Assembly (NCBI RefSeq): GCF_002752635.1
Contig: NZ_AYTW01000005.1
Span: 124,001-188,000 of the forward strand
DNA length: 64,000 bases
Source: Mesotoga sp. Brook.08.105.5.1
Lineage (GTDB): Bacteria; Thermotogota; Thermotogae; Petrotogales; Kosmotogaceae
Direction of reading: 5' to 3'
This document shows positions 33,650 through 43,430 of the stretch, one piece after another. Every line of letters starts with the position of its first letter. Position 1 is the stretch's first letter. The position numbers and the translations under genes were made by a program. The notes under the pieces are model-generated. The model was not told where the DNA came from. It made no database searches and saw only the letters and a list, made by a program, of their open reading frames with translations.

Positions 33650-34404
33650 CTGTGAAGAGATTCGCTGCAGTAGTGTCGTATGACGGGACCGATTTCTTCG
33701 GTTTTCAGAATCAGCCGGATATGCGAACTGTACAGGGCATCTTCGAAGAAGCTCTGGAAAGAATTCACAAGTTCAGAGTCTCGAGTCAGGGAGCCGGTCG
33801 AACAGACACGGGAGTTCACGGCTATGGTCAGGTAATCGCTTTTGATTCGAACCTCGATAGATTGGATGCTCCAACAATGAAAGCTGCGCTCAACGCGAAT
33901 CTTCCGGCGGACGTGTATGTTAGAAAAGTGTATGAAGTAGCGGAGAATTTCAGCCCAAGATTTGCTGCGAAGAAGAGGATCTATCACTATTACATTCTCA
34001 ATTCAAGCGAACCGGACATCTTCAGAAGAAGGTTTGTCTGGTGGTTCCCGTATACTCTGGATATTGAATCGATGCGGAGAGCAGGGAGTCGACTTCTTGG
34101 AGAACACAACTTTACTGCTTTCAGGACTGGCCGGGATGACAGAAATCCAATAAGGACCGTTTCAGCCATTAGAATTGTCAGGACGAGCCCTCGTCTTATA
34201 CTCATTAGGGTCGAGGGAGTCTCCTTTCTCAAGAGAATGGTAAGGAATATCGTCGGTACGCTTGTGAAAGTTGGCACCGGGAGCACTTCTGAAGAAGCCG
34301 TCTCTGAATTCCTTTCTTCACAGGATAGATCAACGCTTCCAGGAACTGCCCCTCCTCAGGGACTTGTATTCTACAAAGCGGTGTTTGATGAGTTTGAAAC
34401 GTAG
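33646..34404 (+). CDS. truA: tRNA pseudouridine(38-40) synthase
   Basis: TruA isomerises uridines 38-40 in the tRNA anticodon arm. The 252-residue protein has [16 protein letters not shown], the catalytic Asp in [15 protein letters not shown], and [14 protein letters not shown] and [17 protein letters not shown]. Length and motifs are normal. The 3' end overlaps tlyA by 17 bases. Confidence 0.95.
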   Translation: MTVKRFAAVVSYDGTDFFGFQNQPDMRTVQGIFEEALERIHKFRVSSQGAGRTDTGVHGYGQVIAFDSNLDRLDAPTMKAALNANLPADVYVRKVYEVAENFSPRFAAKKRIYHYYILNSSEPDIFRRRFVWWFPYTLDIESMRRAGSRLLGEHNFTAFRTGRDDRNPIRTVSAIRIVRTSPRLILIRVEGVSFLKRMVRNIVGTLVKVGTGSTSEEAVSEFLSSQDRSTLPGTAPPQGLVFYKAVFDEFET

Positions 34405-35200
34405 ACTTGATGAACTATTGTTTGGGCTTGGGCTGTCTGAGAGTAGAACGAAAGCAGCAGAACTGATCAGGAGCGGAAAAGTTACTGTAGATGGTATGAT
34501 TGTTCTTAAGCCGGGTTACAAGGTGGATTCTGACAGAGAAATAGTCGCCTCGAACTCCTTTATGCCGGTAGGGCGAGGGTATTACAAACTGAAGAAAGCT
34601 ATCGATGAGTTCAGAATAAAACCTGAAGGTAGGAGAGTACTTGATGTTGGTGCATCAACCGGTGGCTTTGCACAACTTCTGCTGGAAAATGGTGCAGCCA
34701 GTGTGATTTGTGTAGATGTTGGGAAAGACCAGATCAGTAACAAACTTAAAGAGGACAGCAGAATCTTGTCAGTTGAGTCAACTGACATAAGAGATTTCTC
34801 TATTGAGCAGTTTGGGGGCGAAGTTGATCTATTGACCGCGGACTTATCATTCATCTCTACAGCAGGTTTGGCAGAGCTCTTTAGGATGTTTCTGAAAGAC
34901 AACGGAGAAGCGGTGGTCCTAATAAAGCCACAATTTGAAGTTGGTCCGGGTGTTGTTAAGAAGGGATTGGTGCGCTCACGTATGGCTCATCGCGAAGTTA
35001 TAGAAGTATTTGTAAAGGCTTTTGTTAGTAGTGGCATGTTTCCCGTAGGAATAACGTTTTCTCCAATCAAAGGCAAAAGAGGTAACATCGAGTATCTTCT
35101 CTATTCGGTTGCTGGGGAGACATTTGTTGAGTTAGACTATGACTATTTGATTGAGAAGGCTTTCGCGTTTTTCGATCGGGATAGCAACCAATTGGTTTGA
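34388..35200 (+). CDS. tlyA: TlyA-family S4/FtsJ rRNA 2'-O-methyltransferase
   Basis: The 270-residue protein has an N-terminal S4 domain ([20 protein letters not shown]) and an FtsJ-like methyltransferase domain with [20 protein letters not shown] and [12 protein letters not shown]. TlyA relatives make 2'-O-methylcytidine in 16S and 23S rRNA; some are annotated as haemolysins. The start is ATG 34388 ([11 protein letters not shown]) with GGTG upstream; TTG 34394 is an alternative. The previous gene, truA, overlaps it. Confidence 0.88.
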   Translation: MSLKRRLDELLFGLGLSESRTKAAELIRSGKVTVDGMIVLKPGYKVDSDREIVASNSFMPVGRGYYKLKKAIDEFRIKPEGRRVLDVGASTGGFAQLLLENGAASVICVDVGKDQISNKLKEDSRILSVESTDIRDFSIEQFGGEVDLLTADLSFISTAGLAELFRMFLKDNGEAVVLIKPQFEVGPGVVKKGLVRSRMAHREVIEVFVKAFVSSGMFPVGITFSPIKGKRGNIEYLLYSVAGETFVELDYDYLIEKAFAFFDRDSNQLV

Positions 35201-35213
35201 AGGGAGGGAAAAC

Positions 35214-35237
35214 CCCGGTTCACTTGAGTGATCCGGG
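35214..35237 (+). promoter_or_regulatory. Hairpin covering the SD of the secreted protein gene
   Basis: CCCGG-t-TCAC, a TTGA loop, then GTGA-t-CCGGG form a 9-bp stem with one T/T mismatch. The 3' arm contains GGG of the SD GGGAG (35235-35239) that lies four bases before the TTG start at 35243, and the alternative GTG start 35228 is within the stem. No T-run follows, so it is not a typical terminator. Confidence 0.4.
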
Positions 35238-35242
35238 AGAGC

Positions 35243-36694
35243 TTGAAATCCTTACTCGTTTTTATGCTGGTGCTTGTTTCTTTTTCCGCATTAGTGGCAC
35301 AAGATATTTTCGATTTCGTTCCTGAAGATGTCGGCTATTTTCTCATTCTTCGTGGGTTGAGATCAACGATGGAAGTTCTCAGGGACAGCACCAATTTTTT
35401 CGGTGCCTATCTCGGGGATGACGGGTTCGGTGCTGAACGAGCCTTTTATGGGATAATCGATGCTGCTGGATACAATGCGGAGGTCGATACGAGTTTTCTT
35501 AAGAACGCTTTGAATAATGACATTCTTCTCGTTGGCGAAGGTATCGATCTCTCTCTTGATGATCTGCTGATGTTTGATCCGTTTTATCTCCTTGAGAAAC
35601 TGAAGCTCACCAGGAACAGAGTTTTCATAGCTTGGAGAACCTCTAATTCCTTTCAGTTATTGAAAGCTACGGCAGCCCTTCTGGATATGGCAATATTCGT
35701 TCAACCTGGAGAGACAGTTAACGAGTTGAGGAGCAGTACAGGAACTCTCTTCTACAATGCCGCAGATGACTACCTAATAATCGGCGGTAATAAAGAGGCT
35801 GTTACTCTGGCTATGAAGACATATGCTGGAGAAGGTGGTAGGTTACTGGAGTCAAACGGTAAGGGCAGAGAGGTTGCGGAGAAGAGTTATGACTTCACTC
35901 TTGCCGGTTATATTGATGGAGACCGATTTCAGCTTGATCTGGGACTTGAGTCTACCTTTTCAATCGAAAGTACTGTGGTTTTTGCTCGTCCGGAAGGACA
36001 TACACTTACAGCTACGATTGTTCAGGATACGATGTTTGTGGACAGTGAAGAGCTTGAGAAGATGATTTCCTTGTCTGATGCCAAGGAGGTAGAGGCATCA
36101 AAGGCAACTCTTGGTGACTACACGGTTTTCTTTCCTTCCTCATCTGTAGAGACCTTGAGGAAGGAGCTCGCTCACTGGTTTGAGCTTGATCTCGAACCTT
36201 ACAGAGAACTTGCGGATTTTGTTGTCCTTCTCTCGAGAGAAAGCACAGGAAATACAAGGATATATGGTGATTTGGTCTCTGAGACTCCGAGAGTAACAGC
36301 GGTGTTTACTAACAGAAGCCCGGATACCGAAAGACTCGAAGGACCGCTCAAAGAGTGGGGTGCGGTTCAGTCCTCGTACAGGGGCAGCCGTATCTACGAA
36401 CTTGAGAATGATTTTGATACCATATATTTCATTTTCTCAGCCGAGACAACCGTGCTCACTTCGCTTACACCCGACGAATACTACAGATTGCTTTCTAATG
36501 CAGAGGTTTTGAGTAGTAACACAAGTTACGAATTCGTCAGAAGATTGGGCATGGACAACGATATCTTGCATGCATTTATTGACATGAAGAAGGTTTTTAG
36601 ATCTCTCATGGGGATTTCTGTAGATAGCGCTCTCCTCTACCAGCAAACCTTCTATGAAAACGGTAATATGATTCACGCGCTACGTTTCTATTGA
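35243..36694 (+). CDS. Secreted or lipid-free periplasmic protein of unknown function
   Basis: The product of about 483 residues starts with a clear signal peptide (MKSLLVFMLVLVSFSALVAQ), with cleavage expected after VAQ or ALVA. The rest is a long, mostly beta-and-helix soluble domain without TM helices; it has no motif I recognise, though the overall pattern resembles DUF3352-like proteins. Start TTG 35243 has GGGAG upstream; GTG 35228 would extend it by five codons. It lies between tlyA and secA and is followed by secA after nine bases. Function is unknown. Confidence 0.7.
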   Translation: MKSLLVFMLVLVSFSALVAQDIFDFVPEDVGYFLILRGLRSTMEVLRDSTNFFGAYLGDDGFGAERAFYGIIDAAGYNAEVDTSFLKNALNNDILLVGEGIDLSLDDLLMFDPFYLLEKLKLTRNRVFIAWRTSNSFQLLKATAALLDMAIFVQPGETVNELRSSTGTLFYNAADDYLIIGGNKEAVTLAMKTYAGEGGRLLESNGKGREVAEKSYDFTLAGYIDGDRFQLDLGLESTFSIESTVVFARPEGHTLTATIVQDTMFVDSEELEKMISLSDAKEVEASKATLGDYTVFFPSSSVETLRKELAHWFELDLEPYRELADFVVLLSRESTGNTRIYGDLVSETPRVTAVFTNRSPDTERLEGPLKEWGAVQSSYRGSRIYELENDFDTIYFIFSAETTVLTSLTPDEYYRLLSNAEVLSSNTSYEFVRRLGMDNDILHAFIDMKKVFRSLMGISVDSALLYQQTFYENGNMIHALRFY

Positions 36695-36703
36695 GGTGAT
36701 TTG

Positions 36704-39163
36704 ATGGGGATTTTCTCGAAGATATTCGACAAAAACAAAATGCTTCTCAAGAAGTATTCAAAAACAGTTGAAAAGATAAATGAATTAGAGCGAGAGGTCA
36801 GTAAGTACGATCGACTAGATTTCGTGAAGAAAACTGAGGAATTCAAAGCCAGGATTGACGAGGGCCAGTCGCTTGAGTCTGTTCTGCCGGAGGCCTTTGC
36901 GCTGGCAAGAGAAGCTGCCAAGAGGACAGTGAAGATGAGACCCTTTGACGTGCAGCTTATGGGTGCTCTTTCTCTAAACGAAGGCAAGATCGCAGAAATG
37001 AAAACCGGTGAAGGAAAAACTCTTGTGGCAACGATGCCCCTGTATCTAAATGCTCTGTCAGGTAAGGGTTGTCATCTCGCAACTGTGAACGATTACCTTG
37101 CAAAAAGGGATGCGGGATGGATGGGGCCGGTTTATGAGTATCTTGGGTTGCAAGCTGGGTTCATCCAAGCAGCAATGGAGCCTATGGAGAGAAAAAAAGC
37201 CTATGATTGCGATATAACTTATGGAACTGCAAATGAGTTTGGTTTTGACTACTTGAGAGACAATCTTGTCTACTCTCTCGAGAACAAAGTTCAGAGAGGC
37301 CACAACTACGTGATTGTAGATGAGGCCGATTCAATCCTCATAGATGAGGCGAGAACGCCACTGATCATCTCTGGTCCCGCTCAGGACTCGTCAAGTCTGT
37401 ATAGACAGTTCGCCTTCTTTGCAAAGCGATTTCAGGCCGAAAAAGATTTTGTTGTCGATGAAAAGGACAGAACGGTGACCCTTACAGATGAAGGAATAGA
37501 AAAGGCTGAGAAGCTTCTTCAGATAGAAAATCTTTACGACCCCAGTAATTATGACTACATCTTCCATCTTTTGAATGCATTGAAGGCTATGATTTTCTAC
37601 AGACGAGAAGTTGATTATCTTGTTACTAATGAAGGTGAAGTTGTCATTGTTGACGAGTTCACCGGCAGGTTGCTCCCTGGAAGAAGGTACTCTGAGGGTC
37701 TTCATCAGGCCATAGAAGCCAAAGAAAACGTGCAGATAAGACAGGAATCAGTCACTTTCGCAACTATTACCTTTCAGAATTACTTCAAGCTCTATGAAAA
37801 GGTATCGGGAATGACCGGTACGGCCGCGACTGAAGAATCCGAGTTCATTTCTATGTATAATACTCCGGTCGCCGTTATTCCGACGAACAAGAGAGTAATT
37901 AGGCTGGATAAAGAAGATGCAATCTATAAGACAAGGGAGGAGAAAAACGAAGCGATCACTGCTGAGATCGCTCAACGATATGAGAAGGGACAGCCAGTGC
38001 TCGTTGGTACTACTTCAATAGAAAAGAGTGAGCTCCTGAGCAAAATGCTGCAGAAAAAGGGGGTTCCTCATGAAGTCTTAAATGCAAAATACCATGAGAG
38101 AGAAGCAGAAATCGTGGCTAATGCAGGTGAGCGAAAAACCGTTACTATAGCCACTAATATGGCCGGGAGAGGAACTGACATAAAACTTGGTGATGGGGTT
38201 GTGGAACTTGGAGGACTGTACGTTCTTGGAACGGAGCGGCACGAGAGCAGAAGAATTGACAATCAGCTAGTTGGCAGATCAGGTAGACAGGGCGACCCAG
38301 GAGAGTCAAGATTCTTCCTCTCTACTGAAGATGATCTTCTTCGACTGTTCGGTGGCGAACGAATGCAATCGATTATGAATACCCTCAAGATCGAAAAAGG
38401 TCAACCAATAGAGCATTCGCTTCTAAGCAGGATTATTTCGTCTGCTCAAAAAAAGATTGAGGGAATGCATTTCGAGATTAGGAGACGCCTTTACGAGCTC
38501 GATTCGGTTATTGATCAGCAGAGGAGCGCCATATATGCTCACCGCAACTGGGTATTGAAGGGCGAAGAGATCGATTCGAATGTCTTTGAGATTATTGAAG
38601 ATGTAGTTGATAGAAGACTGTCGGGACTTGCGCAGCTTCCTTCTTTTGAAGATATTAAAGTCTCCTTCAGTTTCCTGCCTGCAGGGGACATTGAGCGGCT
38701 CAAGGACATTAAGAACGTCGAGGAGCTTAGAAACGTAACCTTGTCGCTTCTGCAGAAGATTTATGCCGAAAAGAAGGCTTCATTTGGAGATGAGTTCCCT
38801 CAGGTGATGAAGTACATTATGCTAAGGATGATCGATGAGAGATGGAGAAGACACCTAGAATCTATTGAGCACCTCAAAGACTCGGTGGGTTTAAGAGCTT
38901 ACGGTCAGAAAGATCCTGTGATAGAATTCAAGAAAGAGTCTTTCATTCTTTTTCAGCAGTTGACCGATTCTCTTTATGATGACATTGCCAGTGCCATAGT
39001 CAGAATAGTTAGAGTCGATAGTGATAAGGCCAAGCAAAACGCCGACAAGGAATTCAGAAGTCTTCAAGCTATGCACTCGGATTTCAGTGGAGTCGGAGGA
39101 GAAAAAAAGGCAGACACTGGCGGCAAGAAGAAGGGCACAAAAAGGTTCAAGGTGAAACGTTAG
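36704..39163 (+). CDS. secA: Protein translocase ATPase SecA
   Basis: SecA drives post-translational export through SecYEG. The 819-residue protein carries Walker A MKTGEGKTLVA, VNDYLAKRDA, the Walker B VDEADSILIDEARTPLI, GTAATEESEF, NMAGRGTDIKLGDGV and GRSGRQGDPG. The helical scaffold and wing follow with ERWRRHLESIEHLKDSVGLRA. It is shorter than E. coli SecA (901) and lacks the C-terminal zinc-binding Cys motif; it ends in a basic tail rich in K and G. ATG 36704 follows GAGGTGAT. Confidence 0.96.
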   Translation: MGIFSKIFDKNKMLLKKYSKTVEKINELEREVSKYDRLDFVKKTEEFKARIDEGQSLESVLPEAFALAREAAKRTVKMRPFDVQLMGALSLNEGKIAEMKTGEGKTLVATMPLYLNALSGKGCHLATVNDYLAKRDAGWMGPVYEYLGLQAGFIQAAMEPMERKKAYDCDITYGTANEFGFDYLRDNLVYSLENKVQRGHNYVIVDEADSILIDEARTPLIISGPAQDSSSLYRQFAFFAKRFQAEKDFVVDEKDRTVTLTDEGIEKAEKLLQIENLYDPSNYDYIFHLLNALKAMIFYRREVDYLVTNEGEVVIVDEFTGRLLPGRRYSEGLHQAIEAKENVQIRQESVTFATITFQNYFKLYEKVSGMTGTAATEESEFISMYNTPVAVIPTNKRVIRLDKEDAIYKTREEKNEAITAEIAQRYEKGQPVLVGTTSIEKSELLSKMLQKKGVPHEVLNAKYHEREAEIVANAGERKTVTIATNMAGRGTDIKLGDGVVELGGLYVLGTERHESRRIDNQLVGRSGRQGDPGESRFFLSTEDDLLRLFGGERMQSIMNTLKIEKGQPIEHSLLSRIISSAQKKIEGMHFEIRRRLYELDSVIDQQRSAIYAHRNWVLKGEEIDSNVFEIIEDVVDRRLSGLAQLPSFEDIKVSFSFLPAGDIERLKDIKNVEELRNVTLSLLQKIYAEKKASFGDEFPQVMKYIMLRMIDERWRRHLESIEHLKDSVGLRAYGQKDPVIEFKKESFILFQQLTDSLYDDIASAIVRIVRVDSDKAKQNADKEFRSLQAMHSDFSGVGGEKKADTGGKKKGTKRFKVKR

Positions 39164-39177
39164 TCCGGAGGTGTAAC

Positions 39178-40290
39178 TTGATTAGCTATGAAACAAACTT
39201 GAGAATTCAAGAGCTGAGGGAGAAATTCGATTCAATAAGAGAGACTCTTGATCTCGAGAAGATAGATGAGAAACTGAAGGATATCGAAAAAAGGATGAGT
39301 GATCCCTCAATATGGAACGACCAAAGAGAGGCTTCCAAGCTGGGAATAGATGCGCAGTCGCTCCGCGGAATCCTTGCTCTTCTAAGGGATGTGGAAGAGG
39401 AGTTTGAAAGCATTGACATTGCTGTTGAGCTATCGGGAGAAGACGAAAGCTTCGTCAAGAACGTTGAAGAGCTTGTAAGATCGGCGGAAAAGAAGGTCAG
39501 GGAGTTTGAGCTAACGATCCTCCTGAGCGGAAAGTACGATAATAACAACTGTTTTATGTCAATTCACCCAGGTGCCGGAGGAACCGAGTCCCAGGACTGG
39601 GCGTCAATGCTAATGAGGATGTACATGAGATGGGCCGAAGGAAATGGATACAGAATAACTATAGTCGATGAATTGCCTGGAGATGAGGCAGGAATCAAGA
39701 GTGTAACCCTGAATTTGGCTGGTCCACATGCCTATGGAAAGCTGAAGTTTGAGGCGGGTGTCCACAGGCTAGTAAGAATTTCTCCATTTGATGCAAATCA
39801 CAGAAGACACACTTCTTTTGCTTCTGTTAGTGTCTTTCCCGAGATGGATGAAGTACCTGAAATCGAGATAAAACCTGAAGACCTCAAGGTCGATACATAC
39901 AGATCCGGCGGTGCCGGTGGGCAGCATGTGAACAAAACAGACTCTGCCGTTAGAATTACTCATCTTCCAACAGGAATAGTTGTTGCATGTCAGACGGAAA
40001 GGTCTCAGCACCAAAACAAGGCAAATGCAATGAAGATGCTCTACGCAAAGCTATTTGAAATCGAGATAGAGAAAAAGCGTAACGAGAAACTCAAGCTAAT
40101 GGGTGATCAAAAAGATATTTCGTGGGGAAATCAGATAAGATCATACGTATTCCAGCCTTACACAATGGTTAAAGACCACAGAACAGATGCGGAGACTGGC
40201 GACATTCAATCTGTAATGAATGGAGAGATAGACGAATTCATTGAGAAGGAACTGCTTTTCTTCTCATCAATAGAAAAATCTCTCGAATGA
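39178..40290 (+). CDS. prfB: Peptide chain release factor 2, without programmed frameshift
   Basis: RF2 recognises UAA and UGA and triggers peptide release. The 370-residue protein has the anticodon-mimic SPF tripeptide (RISPFDANHRR), the GGQ loop in YRSGGAGGQHVNKTDSAVRI, and the N-terminal helical domain. The frame is continuous from TTG 39178 (SD GGAGGTG) to the stop, with no internal UGA near codon 25 as used for autoregulatory +1 frameshifting in many bacteria. The secA-prfB order is common. Confidence 0.95.
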   Translation: MISYETNLRIQELREKFDSIRETLDLEKIDEKLKDIEKRMSDPSIWNDQREASKLGIDAQSLRGILALLRDVEEEFESIDIAVELSGEDESFVKNVEELVRSAEKKVREFELTILLSGKYDNNNCFMSIHPGAGGTESQDWASMLMRMYMRWAEGNGYRITIVDELPGDEAGIKSVTLNLAGPHAYGKLKFEAGVHRLVRISPFDANHRRHTSFASVSVFPEMDEVPEIEIKPEDLKVDTYRSGGAGGQHVNKTDSAVRITHLPTGIVVACQTERSQHQNKANAMKMLYAKLFEIEIEKKRNEKLKLMGDQKDISWGNQIRSYVFQPYTMVKDHRTDAETGDIQSVMNGEIDEFIEKELLFFSSIEKSLE

Positions 40291-40304
40291 ATATCGCTAT
40301 GAGT

Positions 40305-40334
40305 TTGACTTTGGCTATAGAAAAATGTTATTAT
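40305..40334 (+). promoter_or_regulatory. Extended -10 promoter upstream of rsmH
   Basis: TTGACT at 40305-40310 is followed after 18 bp by TATTAT at 40329-40334, which is preceded by TGT (an extended -10 TGn). It lies 22 bp before the rsmH GTG start at 40357, so it would drive rsmH, the FtsL-like gene and ftsI as a cell-wall cluster separate from prfB. Confidence 0.6.
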
Positions 40335-40356
40335 TCTTCCGAGCGGAGTGAATTCA

Positions 40357-41256
40357 GTGTCCAGGCAATATGATGAACACCACAGGAGCGTTATGGTTCA
40401 CGAAGCGCTCCATTATTTGCTTGGTGGACGTATTGAGGGTACCTATCTTGATTGTACCGCTGGAGAGGGTGGTCACATAAAGGCAATACTGAAGGCCACC
40501 AACGGTCAGGCAAGAGTCATTGGACTGGATGTAGACCGTGAGGTTCTGGATTTAGCGGAGCAGAATCTCGAAGAATACCGGGGCAAGTTCAGACTATTTA
40601 ATTCTTCTTACGTTGATTTCGAAACAGTATTAAGGCAGGCAGGCGTTGAAAGGGTAGACGGAGTTTTGTTGGATGTTGGCACTTCCACTTTTCAGCTGAA
40701 GGCTAAAGGAAGAGGGTTTTCGTACGAACTGGACGAACCGCTCGATATGCGTATGGATCTCTCAAATAAGATTACAGCAGCAGATGTTGTGAACAGCTAC
40801 AGCGAAAGTGAACTGTCGAGGATCATCTTTGAGTATGGTGACGAGAAGAGATTTGCCAGAAGAATAGCGAAATGCATAGTTAACAGAAGACCTTTATCTA
40901 CTACCAGAGAGTTGCACGATGCAGTGAAAGCAGCAATGCCACCGGCCGAAAGGTACAAGAGGAAAAGACATTTCGCAACAAAGACGTTTCAAGCGATAAG
41001 AATTGTAGTTAACAAGGAATTAGAGAACATCGAAGGTGTCCTGAGAAGCATTCCCGGTTTTCTTAAGCAAGGCGGTAGGATCGTTTTTATTTCATTTCAT
41101 TCTTTGGAAGACGGCATAGCAAAAAGGGTATTCAGGGAGAAATCGGACTCAGAGTTGAAGATCCTTACGAAGAAACCCATACAGCCGTCACAAGAAGAAG
41201 TAGAACTCAATCTAAGAGCAAGAAGTGCAAGGTTGAGGGCAGCGGAGCGGATTTGA
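40357..41256 (+). CDS. rsmH: 16S rRNA (cytosine(1402)-N4)-methyltransferase
   Basis: RsmH (MraW) makes m4C1402 in the decoding centre. The 299-residue protein shows HRSVMVHEALHYLL, the SAM motif LDCTAGEGGHIKAIL, DGVLLDVGTSTFQLK, FATKTFQAIRIVVNKEL and ISFHSLEDGIAKRVF. The start is GTG 40357 after GCGGAGTGA; the frame-opening GTG 40348 is inside that SD. It heads a small dcw-like cluster with the FtsL-like gene and a transpeptidase. Confidence 0.94.
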   Translation: MSRQYDEHHRSVMVHEALHYLLGGRIEGTYLDCTAGEGGHIKAILKATNGQARVIGLDVDREVLDLAEQNLEEYRGKFRLFNSSYVDFETVLRQAGVERVDGVLLDVGTSTFQLKAKGRGFSYELDEPLDMRMDLSNKITAADVVNSYSESELSRIIFEYGDEKRFARRIAKCIVNRRPLSTTRELHDAVKAAMPPAERYKRKRHFATKTFQAIRIVVNKELENIEGVLRSIPGFLKQGGRIVFISFHSLEDGIAKRVFREKSDSELKILTKKPIQPSQEEVELNLRARSARLRAAERI

Positions 41257-41271
41257 AGGGAGGAACATCTC

Positions 41272-41559
41272 GTGCAAGCCATAACAGCGAAGCGGAAATC
41301 GCTGGCGCGTGAGGGCGGCGAAGCCTTAACGAACAGTGAAGTATGGGGTTTATTTGGTTTTCTGCAAGTTCTTGTGATTTTTCTTTCACTGGCAGTTTCA
41401 ATTGCTCTCCCGTTCTATTTTGGCAATGAAGTTGATAAAATTACAGAGGTGGCGACGAATAGAGAGCAGAGCATCACAGTCATGAAGTCTCGACTAGGAG
41501 ATGTCTCTAGGGAAATTTCATATTTACAGACGGTTGTTGGGGTGAGAGCAGAAAAGTAG
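41272..41559 (+). CDS. ftsL: FtsL-like small bitopic membrane protein
   Basis: The 95-residue protein has a basic N-terminal cytoplasmic segment, one TM helix (about residues 29-50) and a C-terminal coiled-coil-like stretch (VMKSRLGDVSREISYLQTVV). This layout, and its position between rsmH and an ftsI-type transpeptidase, identify it as an FtsL-like divisome protein, although FtsL sequences are too divergent for certainty. GTG 41272 follows GGGAGGAAC. The role is to bridge FtsB/FtsW/FtsI at the septum, by analogy. Confidence 0.6.
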   Translation: MQAITAKRKSLAREGGEALTNSEVWGLFGFLQVLVIFLSLAVSIALPFYFGNEVDKITEVATNREQSITVMKSRLGDVSREISYLQTVVGVRAEK

Positions 41560-41582
41560 AACTTTGTCGAGGTGGATCTTAA

Positions 41583-43430
41583 ATCAAGAGACTGGCTAGC
41601 AGAGTTACACTGTTGTATGTTCTTCTTATACTTTGTGTAGGAGTCTTCGCGGTAAGAGCGGGATATATCTCCCTGTTTACTGACCCGGATTTGCCGGTGA
41701 TGCTCGGAGTAAACAAGATTCCTGCTCTGAGAGGCTCTATCTACGATTCAAGAGGCAGACTTCTAGCTAGTGATTCACTGATCTATGAAGCATGGCTTGA
41801 TCTTGGGTATCTACGACTTGCGACTTCGTCCGATCAAGTGGATCGTGTTCTCAAGAATGTTGAGCTTTCTTTCGGCATTTCTTATGAGAAGCTTCAGGAA
41901 AATCTTCAGAGCACAAAGAGTTTTCTCCTTCTTGGCACTGCGCCGACTAACGATGAGATGCAACGAAGAATTACACCGATAACAAGACGGTATATCTCCC
42001 TGGAAATGCAGAGGGAGAGATTGAGTTTTGGAGAATATGGTTTAGATAGGATAATCGGTAAGCTTGACAAGGGCGGGGTTCCGCTTAATGGTATAGAGCT
42101 AAGCTACAACGAGCATCTTTCAGGCAAAGAGGACGGTTTGATAAGAAGGACGCTCACAAGTGCCTGGAGAGAAGAACCAACAAATGGCGATGACATATAT
42201 CTCTCGATTGACATAGACATTCAGAAGATGGTATACGAAGAACTAATGACAACCGTCGAGAAGAACATGGCAGACGGTGGAGTTGCGCTCCTCATAGAGA
42301 GCAAGACGGGAAAGATACTGGCGTATGCAGGTGCTTACGACTGGGACGTTGGATTGATGGGAATCTTTGAACCAGGTTCAACAATAAAACCGTTGATCTA
42401 CTCATTGGCGTTGCAAAGCGGATCTATTACAGAAACCATGACTTTTCAATGCACTGGAAGGATCCAGCCTGTTCCTGGACTCGACATAGTTATCAGAGAT
42501 GTAGAGGGCGAACGACACGGTGTTCAGACTTTCAGGGAGGCAATCATCAATTCATGCAACGTTGCTGCAGTTCAGGTGGGCGGGAAGATACTTAATACTC
42601 TTGGTAAGGAGGAAATGTACAATCAGTTAAGAAATATTGGGTTTGGTAGGCTCTCAGGAGTAGATCTTCCTGGCGAGACTCCCGGAATTCTACCCAGGGC
42701 AAAGGATTGGTCTTTGATTTCTCCCTACCAGTTCCCAATAGGTCAGGGTCTCGGGGTTAACATATTCCAGATGGTAAAAGCTCTCAATGTCTTTCCTTCA
42801 GGGGGGCAATTCATTACTCCAACGTTTGTCAGAGCCATAAGGAGCGGTGAGGGGCTGACAAACATTCCTAAGAAAGTTGATGGGACTCTGTTTTCCCCAG
42901 AACTAGTTTCAACCATGCTTCCAATACTTGAGAGCGTAGTGATCGAGGGAACCGGCACAATGGCCAGAGTTGATGGAATCAGAATAGCCGGGAAGACCGG
43001 AACTGCTCAAAAGGCTGGACCGGGAGGGTATAACGAAGAGACTTATTATTCACTTTTCTACGGTTTCTTTCCTGTTGAAAATCCGACATACACTTTATAT
43101 ATAATGATAGATACACCGAAGGCAGGCGCTTACTACGGAGGATTCGTAGCGGCTCCGATGTTTGCGTCAATTGTGAGAAATCTATACGGGATAGGTGTTG
43201 AAAAAGAGATCTACGAAGGTGTTTACAGCTGGAAGATGCCCGATCTAGGAGGATACTCACTACTAGATGTAAGAGAAATTGCGGAGATCTATGGGGTCGA
43301 CAAGATAGTAATTCACGGCTCGGGTTGTGTCATAAGCCAGTATCCGGAGATAGGCCAGCCTGTTGAAGATAGATTTGAAGTGTGGTTAGGAGCATTAAGC
43401 TATGATATACGAGATAACGGGGGACAGTGA
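41583..43430 (+). CDS. ftsI: FtsI/PBP2-type penicillin-binding protein with PASTA domain, probable ATC start
   Basis: The class B transpeptidase has one TM helix at the N terminus, a dimerisation domain with ALRGSIYDSRGRLLASDS, and a transpeptidase domain. The catalytic motifs are SxxK in EPGSTIKP (S about 266), SCN (about 324) and KTGTAQ (about 471). A single PASTA domain follows (about 545-610). The best SD, GAGGTGG at 41569-41575, lies seven bases before ATC 41583, which opens the basic segment IKRLASRVTLL before the TM helix and follows a TAA stop. The next possible start, TTG 41613, has no SD and would cut the basic segment. The ftsL-ftsI order fits the cell-division cluster. Confidence 0.85.
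   Translation: MKRLASRVTLLYVLLILCVGVFAVRAGYISLFTDPDLPVMLGVNKIPALRGSIYDSRGRLLASDSLIYEAWLDLGYLRLATSSDQVDRVLKNVELSFGISYEKLQENLQSTKSFLLLGTAPTNDEMQRRITPITRRYISLEMQRERLSFGEYGLDRIIGKLDKGGVPLNGIELSYNEHLSGKEDGLIRRTLTSAWREEPTNGDDIYLSIDIDIQKMVYEELMTTVEKNMADGGVALLIESKTGKILAYAGAYDWDVGLMGIFEPGSTIKPLIYSLALQSGSITETMTFQCTGRIQPVPGLDIVIRDVEGERHGVQTFREAIINSCNVAAVQVGGKILNTLGKEEMYNQLRNIGFGRLSGVDLPGETPGILPRAKDWSLISPYQFPIGQGLGVNIFQMVKALNVFPSGGQFITPTFVRAIRSGEGLTNIPKKVDGTLFSPELVSTMLPILESVVIEGTGTMARVDGIRIAGKTGTAQKAGPGGYNEETYYSLFYGFFPVENPTYTLYIMIDTPKAGAYYGGFVAAPMFASIVRNLYGIGVEKEIYEGVYSWKMPDLGGYSLLDVREIAEIYGVDKIVIHGSGCVISQYPEIGQPVEDRFEVWLGALSYDIRDNGGQ

Noticed and set aside
39178-39260. Programmed +1 frameshift at the start of prfB
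   Set aside because: No internal UGA or slippery CUU-UGA was found; the frame is continuous.
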